Source: Hymenolepis diminuta
Lineage: Eukaryota > Platyhelminthes > Cestoda > Cyclophyllidea > Hymenolepididae
DNA: 64,000 bases
Direction of reading: 5' to 3'
NCBI GenBank assembly: GCA_900708905.1
Contig: CAADRB010000062.1
Span: 702,382 to 766,381, forward strand
Made by a program: the position numbers and the translations under genes. Below are positions 25,101-37,400 of the stretch, one piece after another; position 1 is the first letter of the stretch, and every line of letters starts with the position of its first letter. Below the pieces are notes generated by a model that did not search any database, was not told the DNA's origin, and saw only the letters and a list, made by a program, of their open reading frames with translations.

Positions 25101-26770
25101 AAACTTCCTAGGCTGTAAAAACTTCATTAACACAGTACACAATTAAGACAGACGTTTAAATAATATTCATATTAGTAGGAAATAGAAAGAGTCCTTTGAA
25201 CTAATTAACCAAGACCTAACGACGGATGAAATACAGCGATAGAATATCGATAAACAGCTTACACGTCGAGAAATGAATAAGATGAATTAAGATAATTGTA
25301 AAAAAATATGATCACTAGAGGTCAACGGGTAAAATTTGTACGAAAAATATTCATTCTGCATAAGCTGCATCGCCATTAATATGTAATGCATTTAGTAAAG
25401 TTTTAAAACGGCCCCTCGCAACAACCAAGTAATAAATTTCAACGAAGTTAATATTATTTTCGAGTGGCCTAATTTTTCGATTTTCCAACCTAAAGTTCAA
25501 ATTGAACCTCTTAAAGGAAAAGATAAAAAAATGTCTGCATACATTAGAATATTAATCGGAAAATTATCATTTTAGTAGCTTTTATAAACCCTTTATTTTT
25601 CATTTATATTTAAGGCAAATTATTTTCGTAATTGAATTTCTGGATTATACAACTTTTTCGGAGGTTAAAATTCATGATAAAGTCTCAATTTTCAAAACTA
25701 ATATTTTAAATTTAGAAGGCTAAATCGATTTCGAAAGGATTAATGTGTCGCTCAAATATTTGCACAATTGTGATAAATAATAGACGTCTTAATATTATGT
25801 AAAGCTTATCAGAATGTAAGTCAGAAACTTATCACTGGAATCCTAAACCAGTTATCTAAAAGAAGAATCTCACAAATCAATTAGAATGTTTCTATTATTT
25901 ACCCACCGAATCAAATTCTATCTCAACAAGGAAGAAGACCCAACTGGCGTCCGAGGATCTGCGGATAATAGGTTCAACTTTATGCGTTCTCTCTTCTGCT
26001 ATTTAGGTTCAGACACTTGTATTACATTACAATGTGAACCTTTTCTCTCTTAAACTTCTATTCTACTAAGGCCAATAACAATAAAAAATAGGTTGTTTCC
26101 TTTTCAGTTTTCTTTCAAAGAGCCATTTTCAAACCTCAATCGACAGTTGCCGGTTAATTTTTTGTGTGTGGTTAAAAGTTTCCCAAAAAATGAATGATAT
26201 TTTAATGTCAGGCATTTTTCTCAAATAAGAATGCAAAATTTAAGAGGAAAAAATCGAAGGCTATCAGTAAAAAGTTCAAATTTTATTTTTAAGTCCACGT
26301 CGGCGTAGTGTCTGTTACAAATTATCGAATACCTGAATATATCTCCAAAACAACACGAAGAAAAATATCGCTGCAATCACAATTCATTTTGTGACGAAAA
26401 CAGGTTAAATCACACAACTAATATCTTGAAGCTGAAAAAGCACCAAACCACTTCTTCAGAGTTCATTTTCACCTGAGACTCTCTAAAATCGTCATATAAT
26501 AGTTTTAGTTTTCTACAAGTTATTATTGCAGAGAATGGCGAATTAATCATCTTAATTACGAACTTGTGAATCAAACAAATTGAGGTCGTTTTGTACATCG
26601 TCAAAATGATTGGATGGCCTATATTTGTGCGCAGTTAACAGATCATCTTTCACAGTCGAAAGTTACACACTCACTAGCTAATCCAATTTGAAATAGTTTT
26701 TAAGTAAAATAGGTATAGCGAAATCTTTTAGAGTCTTCTGTTAACTTTTTCAAAGTTTTTAAAACTTGAA

Positions 26771-29700
26771 ATGGTTTCTTCTAATGAAGATTGCGTTCAA
26801 TGTAAAATTCTCAGTCAAATTCTTCAAGAAAGCATGGAGTAAGTCCACTCAAGTACTCTTATTGTAAATCATCTTTTCCTGTTTTATTATTGGATATTGA
26901 TATCATTGGTCAAATAAATGCCTTTTGTGAAATGTGTTCTCATAAGCCAATAAGATATGAGGACCAGTTTTATTGGTTAGCAAGTGCAGAGGCTAACGTC
27001 TAATGAACTGTCGGTACCCTGTGCGTAATCTTATTGCCTATATCTTTCTCTTATTTTTGTGAAGGAGTGTGAAGGCGTTAAATAGTCGGGTGACTGATCT
27101 CAAGATCCAATTGCTCACTCTTCAAAGTCAAATTCATCAAGACGTCATGAGCGTGGAATACGATATTGGAAATCTTAGAGCAGAGTTGGATAAGAAGAAT
27201 GCAGAAAATGAGGACCTTAAAGCCCAGTTACAAGAAGTCCTATCAAGAGTAAGTTTGCGCGGGTTTTCATGCATTAAAACGTCCAATGCCCCCAAGATAA
27301 AATTCGATAAATCGATGAATTAGCGGAAATCCACTTTGCGGTTTTACTAAATAATTAATTTTTCTTTATTTTCTTTGTCTTATTAAAATTAGTTAACATA
27401 AGTTGAGTATTTACAAGTTATGTTACTGTAGTGTATTTAATTTAAAATTTCGGTGAATATTTGAGTGCTTTTAGTTATTATTTATTAATTGTAATTGTGT
27501 GAGACTCGAATTTGGCACACGCCACTAAGAAACGACAATTTTATTTTTCCATTCGTTTTCGTCATTTAATTATCTTTATTATGAAATTGCTTTGGCAAAT
27601 GACAATAAAGTTATCATACAAATTAATCAATATTTCAATGTTGTAATTCAACGTTGTAAATTTAATCGTTCTTTCCTTGTTTAAAATAAATGATATTTTG
27701 GTTTATTTTTTAATTTAATATTAAATTTTAGATCTCCTATCTTTGGTACCTTTTCTTGGGTGAATTAAAAGAAAATAACATTGACGTTATTTACTTAACA
27801 TCTATTATCTTACCTGGAAAGGTTTAGGAAAAGATGTGTGAAACTTTAATTTAAAATTTTCATTTAAATTATGTAATATTTAGCATTTTTAAATATTTCC
27901 AGATTTAAATTATTTTTGGTATGTGAATGTAGGAGTTTTAAGGATTACATGCCAAAGATCTCGCTGATTTCTGCAGTAAGAGAAGTTTTTTCTCCGATCA
28001 GAACCATTCTTAAAAGAGCTCTAAGGTTTCTCAAAAAAATTAAATTTTTTATAAAACCACAAAATTTGACAATATTGATGCGCCTAAAGTTTATACCTGC
28101 ATTTTTTGCATAATTTGGCACATAGCCTGAGCTATAACCATTCGCCAGATGAAAATAAGTCACATTCGAGAAGGTGGCATTAGTAAGAGCATATTTCAGT
28201 TCTTCAGTTGTCATTGAGAAGTTAATCAAATATCGATTTTGCTTAAATGCATTGCAACGTAGTAATTGCATGGTATATAATTAATTCGATTAAATCTCAT
28301 ATTTTAATATATATTAATTCGTAGTAGAAAACGAAAATTAATAAAGCTATGAGTTGAACTATGATTGAATACATTTATTATTATTTAGTTTATACGAAGC
28401 CAAACGTGAAACATCAATTAAGTACTCAGATTTAAAACAATTGAAACATAATTACTAATAATATGAGGATATTTAGCTTATAAAATAATATATTTTGGAA
28501 AAATACCTTCTATGATCCTATTTTTTGTCCCATTTTTGAATCGGCTTAGTTTGATTAAAATTAACCTGATAGCCTTTAGGCGGGATTTTATTTTTCATCT
28601 TGATTTTTCTAAAACCACTTTTTGACATGCATTTTCACCAAATGCCATTTTTCAAATGTTTGATTGAGGTTTGAAGTATTCTCAAAGGACACAGAAATTT
28701 CTGATATTTGTTAAAGGTGTTTATCATTAAGATTAGACGTTTTACGCTTTTTTACTTTATGCTTTGGTGTTATTGGGCTACTTACGTTATCCACTAGCTT
28801 GATTCACTTATCAATTTATATCCAAGACCTTGATCGCATATTTCTGTGTATGACTCATCCTCTCAGTCAGTTCTACGCCCCAGCTTAACGACAATTTCAG
28901 CTTGGCAATTTCTACTCTTTTCTAATAAATCATTCTGTCCCTTTTTTGTCTGATGGTGCTGAGTTTGTGCAGCTGAAAACGAATCTGGTTTAATTGTTTT
29001 CCTCCATCTTAAATCGGCATAATTAAAGCTGAATCCTCTCCTTATTATATCGCCATCTATTTTTCATTATTCATAACACAAAAGTTGTCTGCACAGATTT
29101 TAGATATGTGATTACTAATCCTCTGACTATAATTTGTATTTATACCAATAGCGCCAAAAAATGGAAATTACACTTTTCTCATGACTCCTTGTTGTTACTT
29201 TTCTGGAAATGGATTTAAAAGTAGTAATAGCAATTCAAATATTTCTCACAAAAGCTTTTATTTGTATAAAGCTGCAACCTAGATGTTGTCAATATAAAAT
29301 GAGGAAAGCTAACTAAGCAAGTGCTCTTTCGAACTGGATAAACTCAACTACCACGAGGCGAGACCGAGACAGGGTCTGTGACAAGTTGTATTTGAGAAGA
29401 ACCTCATAGCCATTAAACCTAAACTGGTTTTTAAATAACGCATATGTTAGACGGCGGAAGAAACCGATAAACTGCCTAAAGGGCAGTATGAGATATAAAT
29501 TTAATTATGTGACGAAATCCTTTTCACACCAAACAGGAGGCCTGTTATCATTTGCATTGCAGTAGCATAAGATTGATCCGCAAGAAATCAATGACGTTTG
29601 AGTCACGTAAGACATAAATAAAACAGCCAATTGAACAAAATCTGATTAAATATTTGATTTAATAATTATTTTGCAATGAAAATCAAGTTTGGCTTACAAG

Positions 29701-32700
29701 TAATTTATATTAGTTATCCAAAATAAACATCTTCAATTTTAACTCTTGCAAATCATCAAAAGAAAAGTTGTCCCTTACTCACATTCCGATTCAGTTTCTC
29801 AAATTTCTACGTACTGCCTCATCACATTATTCCAAATTTCAAATGTCAGAATTTGATCCCTAAAATTCCAAACGAGCTTATGTCCGCAGTATATGAAGCT
29901 TATTAAACATTTGACTAACTTACACAGTTGTACATGCCATCTTGATGTATTTGTTTCTTCTGACGGACAAGAACAGCTGATCAAAGTGATTCTAGCATAT
30001 CAATGCTTCCCAGAATTCGCTCAAGACGGATTTTTAATAGTTTTACAAGTACAATCAATTTCGTACTGTTCTAATTACTAGATAATGTTTTATTGCACAT
30101 CGATGAGCGAAGAACGTGGAGGCAATCAACTCCCTCACCATATCTAAATATGCTCTCTTTATCACAATCCAGGCTCCACGAGCTTAGAACTGTTAATTAT
30201 TTTATCAGAAAGGTAAAATGCGCAACTTAAGCTGTCGGTAAACAATTTTTATAAGTACAGTTTCCTGTCAATTAAACGAATGTTAATGTTTATACAACTT
30301 TTTTGAAATTACTGTGTTTTAATGAAAACACCATGGTAGTCATTGTCCCTTCCCACTGATTTTAACGATAATATTTTAAGGTTTTGGGGAAATGAAGCAT
30401 GTGATGACTTAGAAGATTTTCATTTATTTCGAAATTAATAAAAGTGAACATTAAGATATTATCAGTGATTGTATTTTAATAAGTTTTAAGACTATCATCA
30501 ATCCTTGAGCAAGCAAGTAAGCAGACAAACGAGGAAATCATATCATTACTTCTAATTATTTTTGAGCATTACGAAGATTATCAAGCTTGGTAGAAACCCA
30601 GTGGCGTACGTGGTTCTATGATAAAGAAATTAGTCTTTTTCATTTAATGCGGACATTCATCAGAATATGGGCATTCAAATTCGGAATATGGTTATTAACA
30701 ATTTTATTTGAACTGCGTAGTAATCAGTTAGAGTTCGTACTAAAAATAAGATTTAGTTAGGAGAATACACTGCAATGGGTAGACTGAAATTGGAAGAACA
30801 TGATAATGGAAAACTCAGTTTCTCTTGATTTCGGTGTATTTATGTTGATAAAGTGGCCTTGAGATGATTTGGACCGAAGCTGTATAAAGTTGTGTAAAGA
30901 CTATAAAATTGAAAATGTCAATTTTTTCAGGAATAAAGATTAACATTTAGGTTTGGGTTCGAATTGAAATAACTTCAATTGTATCTCTTGCCAGCATATT
31001 TTCCAAGGAATTACGAAGCTCGCTTATATACGCCAATTAATCTTCCCAAATCGTATTTTTGAGATAATTTGACTAAATTTGCTGTTAGTTCTGCGGACGT
31101 AGTTTTTTCCGTGTATTGGATTTATCAATTACTCTGCCCTTCTGCTCAAATACGGTAATTAGGCCACCGCACTACACTTCCATTTCAATGGTCAAGCAGA
31201 GAGCCTGTAAATACCGTATCTCTTATTTGTTTCCAAATAGGGCTGATTTCTTAATAAAGTGAAAATGAGTTTAAAGTGATCTGTTTTCCTCTTCTTTGGA
31301 TGGGTTGGCAAATTAAATTGTATTCGTCAAACGGCACTTGGCGTAGACCTTAAGTATAGCCTAATGACTAATTCTAATTCCTTAAGAGGAAAAAGGAAAT
31401 ACCAACCACTCCCATAAACTGTTGTAGTTGTAAAGGTACGCTTTCATCTGTTTTCTAAAAAAATGCGTTTTTAGTGACTTTAACATCTATTTCAAATGGT
31501 CGTCTGTTAATCTTCGAAACAGAAGAAATCGACGGCTCTTCTAATCTTGATGCTTTCTCATAATCAGATTGATTTGTGATTAATATAGGTATATTTTTAT
31601 TGTATTAATTAAAAATAACAATAAATATTTTTACTTTCCCACCCCCTCCCCCACCCCAATTTCTTGATTTTATGAAAAGGAAACATAATGTGTCTTGATT
31701 GAATTTAATATGCGTATGCACTTGTTAACGAAATATATTTTTTCGGAATTTGAAGTTAAATAATATCCTTGGACTTAATTTTATTCGAAATCTAACATTA
31801 TTTAATGTTAGTTGCATCCTTCACTCTGAAAAAAGGCTAAAAGACAAATTAATCTAGTTCGTTTTAATACCTTGACTTTCTTACTTGAATAACTTAAAAT
31901 TGTTTTGAAATCTCAATTTGAATTGCTAAATACTTTAAATATAATATCAACGTTGAACTTATTTTGGCTCACGTAAATTTCGATCAACCACTTAGCCATG
32001 TATTCTGTTAATTCCAGTGGAATATTATTTGTGGAGATTAAACTGTCAGACTATGAGGATTCTCTCTTCTTATTTCTTTTAACAGTTCAAGGACCTGAAA
32101 ATCAAAGCAGAACGACGCGCCAAGTTGCTTCACCACGTTATGGCTGAATATAACGCAATGACCAAGGAGTATGAAATCATGAAATCAGAAACGACTGTCC
32201 TGCAGCAGAAGAACACTGAGATGTATGAACTTATGGTGAAACAAGAGAAGCAAATTGAACAACTGGAACAGAGTGTTCAGGTTCTCGAAGCCGAAAACAA
32301 CGAACTCAGAAGAAGCAGAATTATTGACGCTTCAACGAAGCAGTAAGTTCAAATACACTAGTTTTATTTACTGTTTTAGTAAAAAATTATCATACCAGTA
32401 TCAAATCTTAAACCAGTTGAAACTCACATATTTCACTCAGTATGCTCACGGCAGTCAGCTTCTGGAGTTTGTACCTTTTTAAATGCATTACTAGAGTATG
32501 CCTTTGCTACCTTCCTTCTGCATATAAACGTTTCGTTAAATTTACATCAACCAGACAGTTTCATCTCTGCATGAACGTAATGAATTTATCCAGTTTTCTT
32601 TACGCTTTTAACTTTGGGTGCACTTGGACAAGCAGTTTTATGGCTCTGGTATGACGATTCCGTCATCTCAGGCTTCACGGTTATTATTTTAGCACTACGG

Positions 32701-34418
32701 ATATTCCAATCTGCAGTAGGTATTGCTAATCACATGCCTTGATAAGTTTGCTTCGTACGTATCTGTAGAACAGTTCGTAGAACAGAACACACCAAGGCAT
32801 TTCATTTGTTTTTCATCCAGATTCCTTCTGGTTCATTTTCGATACATAGCTTGAATTTAGATAAAACTGAATAATATTTATTACGTTAATAAAAAATTAC
32901 GTTAAATTTAGCTGATAAATTATTTTATCGATTTTTTTTATTGTATCAAATGGCTTTATCGTCCATTAGTATTAAGCATGGTAGTCTTCTAAATCGATAA
33001 GTATATTCCAGGGTACTTCAAATAAATATGTTCTTTTATCTCCCTAAGAACTCGTTGGATTATTTTATTAATCCTAGTATTTCTCGTTTTATTCTGTTTC
33101 CACATAGACTTAAAAGATCTTAGTCTCCTTAGCTGTATCATCAAAAATAGATCACTGAAGTGCGTTTTTTAGACTGTCATTGCTCTGGAAACATTTAGAT
33201 GAATCGTATTCCTCTAGCTGACTAAAATTTGAAGTACTGGATATACGGATAATTAAGGAGATTTCGAGAAATATTGATTGGTCAACTCAGTGAATAGGTG
33301 AATTTAAAAGAAGTCGTTACACAACTGATGATTAATTTTTGCCTACTGTTATGACCTCTGAGAATATGGGAAGAGAAAAAACTGACGGTTTCCATCGACT
33401 GAAGAAAGGTTTGCTTTTATGGACACTGAATTACGTATGTAATCATTATATGTGCAATGTTGTATAATTCAATATGAAATCGATTTCAAAATGTCTACCA
33501 TGAGAATATCCGCAGTGATATCCAGAAGTTGTTATTAAGAATGTCTCAAGTCAATTAACTTTGAAGAAGGCGATAAAGAGTTAATTTTATCCTTGTTTGA
33601 AATATGAGTGGCAATCAATAACATTCAATATTTACTTACCAATTCATACAAAGTTGAATACTAATAATTGGAGATAAATAATAATGATCAAACTTCAATT
33701 ATGCTTAAATGACCTTTAAGGTGAGGGCTAGAGACTATATTGACATTAAATGAAAGTTTAATTTTATGGTAAAAATTTATGAGTTGCAATTTATATTTCC
33801 TTCGTAAAGAATAAATTCTGGAGCCTAACTGACGTCTTTCAAGCAAATTAAAGTGATGGTAAATGTATATTATACAACCATTTATATTATTTTCTCTTTA
33901 ACTTCCTTCTAGATGGTACGGTGAATGCAATCACAATTGTTCGAAACATCCTCGATCATATCCCCACCTTTCAGTCCACGGGTAAGTTAATCGATACTGG
34001 TTTTTTGCAGACTCACATGTTCGGCATCTTCTGATCACTAACATAATCTATTTTAAATTTGCCTGCTAATGAATATCAATATTTTCTCTGGGCATGAATA
34101 GGGTTTAACTTTTTCTAACTGAGTCATTTATGACACTGAAACAAGAATTACTTCTCCCTATCATTTTTCCCATTTTTAGTCATCTGGGTGAAGTAATCCC
34201 AGAGGGAGAACCATGTCCACCATGTGATATTTGTACAGAGGCTGAGGCTTGGGCACAGGGCCTAATGGACACGGCTCCTAAGTTTTCAGATAGTTTGCGT
34301 AAGAACTTTCAGTCTACGCTACCACTTCGTCTGCGTCCACCTCTATATCAGAGCTCTTCGTCTACTCCATTCTCTACAATGAAGAAGGGTACAAGTGATT
34401 CATCCAAAGATGAGAAAG
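26771..34418 (+). CDS. Unrecognised coiled-coil protein (5' exons)
   Basis: Five exons fit with GT-AG sites and phases 2, 0, 2, 2: 26771-26838, 27065-27248, 32086-32342, 33913-33981 and 34180-34418. They give 272 aa. The start MVSSNEDCVQCKILSQILQ is followed by a long coiled coil at about residues 23-168 (LRAELDKKNAENEDLKAQL; LEAENNELRR). Then comes a Cys/His-rich part: WYGECNHNCSKH, later CPPCDICTEAEAWAQGL, and a Ser/Pro-rich tail. The cysteine spacing could bind zinc but matches no domain I know. The final donor is AAAG|GTAAAT at 34419; a weaker one at 34430 would give phase 0. No stop is reached, so more exons must follow. Candidates are at 36699-36732 and 40100-40260. A centrosomal, ciliary or scaffold role is only a guess from the coiled coil. 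Introns reach 4.8 kb. Confidence 0.75.
27945..28271 (-). other. Antisense open frame of 108 codons in the coiled-coil gene intron
   Basis: This frame lies opposite the 4.8-kb second intron of the coiled-coil gene. Its product has a mixed N-terminal half (TTEELKYALTNATFSNVTYF) and a hydrophobic/basic C-terminal half (FLRNLRALLRMVLIGEKTSL). Nothing in it matches a family I recognise, and no splice partner is evident. A chance frame or a remnant of a mobile element is more likely than a gene. Confidence 0.15.
31638..31657 (-). other. G-quadruplex motif on the minus strand
   Basis: The plus strand reads four C runs of 3, 5, 5 and 4 separated by single A, T and A bases. The minus strand therefore carries four G runs with 1-nt loops, the most stable class of quadruplex motif. 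It lies in the 27249-32085 intron of the coiled-coil gene, so the quadruplex would form in template DNA and not in the transcript. Confidence 0.7.
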
Positions 34419-34429
34419 GTAAATTATCG

Positions 34430-37400
34430 GTGATAGAATTTGTTTTCAACGCAAGATGACAACTTATTTAAACTAGATTGCTAATTTAAAAGACTAGGTT
34501 TCCGCTTGACCAGTAGTTTTTACTACATTTGACTCAGATCCAATAAATAACGAATGAAGACTGAAGTAATTGAAGTCAAAGATGTTCACAATCAATAATC
34601 AATAGTTCAAATTTATGAATTCCCTTAAAGTGCACTGAAAATATATGACTCGGTTTGCTAGCTAATTCAACTGAATATCGTTCAAGTTGAAGAAGCATGA
34701 TTGATTCTAAAGCATTTGATTGAAAAAAAGATACTTATTTGAGGAGTTTCGGCGGAAGTTATACGGAAATTTAGAAATGACACCACAAAGTAAGTCAGTT
34801 GAACTGTCAATAGAAAATCGACACAGCAGTCTAAATAAGTTTTAAATATCTTGATATCAAAACAATTTGCCTTTAGCCCACATCAATTGTGTTGTGATAG
34901 TATTAATAAGTATTTCATATAAGCCTCATGAAATGCAGAAGGAATATGTGAAAGAACCGCCATAGTGTCACATGTCAAAGACAGAAGCCTTGGCAGCAAA
35001 GTGAGAGGTATTGATAATATCTTGATTATCCAACCTGCTCTCTCACATAAGATTGCGCTTCAGCCTTTTAACAGGAATAAATGTAAGCTGAAAAATTAAA
35101 ATCGATAGAATAGGTACCCCTTATAATTAATTACGAAATGCAAGTATATTTTAGGAAATGACTTCAAAATTTATTATCTTATGAAAATTTATGGTATAAA
35201 TGTTTCGTCTAGTAGAATTCGATTAATAACCTCGATTTTAGTGTATTTTCACTTTCCATGCAGATTTATTTCACTTATTTATATTATTTCATTTATTTAT
35301 TTTATTTATTTATTATATTGAAAAGGAATTTATTGTATTCACCTTCGTGAATCTCACTTTGTGTCTACATCATCTGTTTCATTAATAATTAAAGGAGTAA
35401 CTCTTACTAAGAAAATGTTAATATAAGATGAAAACAAATTCAGTCACTTCAAGACAGGAATAAGACGGAGTCTGACAGAATAAAAGTATTAAGAAAGAAT
35501 GGGGACGAGACAGCAAACTTTTAAACAGTTAATTGAAGTTCTGATCCAGTAGGGGGTAAAATTCGCAATGCAGTTGCTAGGTAACGGAGTTATCGGTAAA
35601 ACGCTTGATAAGCCATGCATACGATTATGCGAAGAATTCAGTGAAATGGGTAAAATTGATCTGCGAAATACTACAACAGTTACAGATGTGGAATGCTCAC
35701 TGCCGATATTTCCAACCTAGACCGAGATGATACGTATGGCTTTTGATTATCACTTAAGTGGGTTTTAGAGCAGACGGCTAATTTATATCCTGACGCAGTG
35801 TTTATAATAAAGTTTATCTTGGTAGATGACACAGAGTAGCAGAGGATATCAGTCAAACCACGATCTATAGTGAGCTCAAAATTGTGCATAATTATTCAAA
35901 TCGGCAACCGGTTCCATTCATTTTATTATTCGCCCATTGGTGAATCGAGTTAATCCATCTGCTCCTCCGTTGGTGCGCTGGTTTTTAACAGTTATGAAAT
36001 CACATTTAGGACATTTTACATTTCACTGATCTTCGTCATTACAAAAACTGTTCATATCGTTGACATTGTGATAGTAACGTTTATGTATTTTACGTTATTT
36101 GTCGCTTCGGTATTTTTTTGTTTCTTTCATCATTTGAAGTATTATTCCAGAAGAAACGAATTAATAAGGAATAAATAATAAACAACAAGTTCTTCGAAAA
36201 ATCGTTAAATTAAATTTAACCTGATAATCACAGTCCGAATATATAAAGAAAATAAAAAAACAATTAAATATGCGGAATCACCAGTTATTTAACATTGCTA
36301 TTTTATGAACATCGCACTGCATATCTTATATGGAAATAAAACATCTGTAAATCTTAATGTGGATAATAACTTACTCATGAATCAATAGACTCTTTTCCAT
36401 TGTAGAAATTCAAATTTCGGGATACCGACAAAATTGAAAAGGTCCGGAGTTGCTATCGCAAATAGAAATCTTCAGTAGATCCACCCAACCGCCTCTTGAA
36501 ATTAAATTGCTGTGACATAATTTCCCTGTTGTTCCCTTTGAATATCTTTCAAATTCTTCCTTCCACAACCAACATCGACTCAGCACATTCGAACTATCCC
36601 TTTGCAATTACTAAGGTCTTTTATTAACATTATATGAATATTTCGTCCTGACAGTCTGTCTTGTTGGTTTTTAAATATACATTGATTGCTTTTCATAGTT
36701 ATCTTTTGGCGAACACAGCTCAGTGAGATCTGGTAAGTTCAAAAATTTTAGTTAATTTTACAGATGCAAATATTAGCTTTTACCGACTAAACGCTCTACT
36801 AAAATAAAGATTGGGGCGGGTACAAGCGCGTCTAATTTCAAATGTTAGCTTTCTTCTGGCATCAGACAACTTAGAGCTGAAACATGAAATATGTGATCAT
36901 GAAGCTGCAGGAGAATTCAAGTCTCCGCTCACGAAACTCAGCGGAATTGTCTTCAATTGTATTTAAAAAGTGCAATTCAAGCTCTGCAGAAATCCTTTCT
37001 CTTCACAGACATATTCTACTTTGCTCACGATTTGACAACTATAATATTTAAACTATGCATCTTTATGTCCAAACTGTATTTGTAATATGCGCATTAACTG
37101 ACCAATTTGATCATATAGGGGAGATAATAAATGATTGCTTAAAACATTCTAAGGAATAGGCTTGATTTGAGTTGGGTTAGGTATCCTGAAGTCGCTACTA
37201 CGAGAAACTCGCATTTTCTATTCCTTGTAGACCAGCATTAATCAGAGTGATTAGTCATCTACCTCATCAGGTGTATTAGTTCAAATGTTTCATATCCCCG
37301 TATGAGGTAAAGACTAAAGGTATTTGTAACATGTCAACTCGAAATGGGCCAAATTTGAAGATACTTATTTTCATTTGAATATAAAAAAAATTAATCATTT

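Larger units (their letters stand above)
19059..26770. other. Long intergenic region, repeats only
   Basis: About 7.7 kb separate NUDCD1 from the coiled-coil gene. Besides the NUDCD1 3' UTR at its left end, I see the R1 repeat at 20215-20475, a C-rich run at 21485-21500, a hairpin at 22159-22198 and simple ATT/TTG runs near 20456 and 23220. Open frames of 70-128 codons occur (for example minus 21736-22122), but none shows a known motif or a consistent exon structure. The promoter of the coiled-coil gene should lie just before 26771. Confidence 0.5.
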
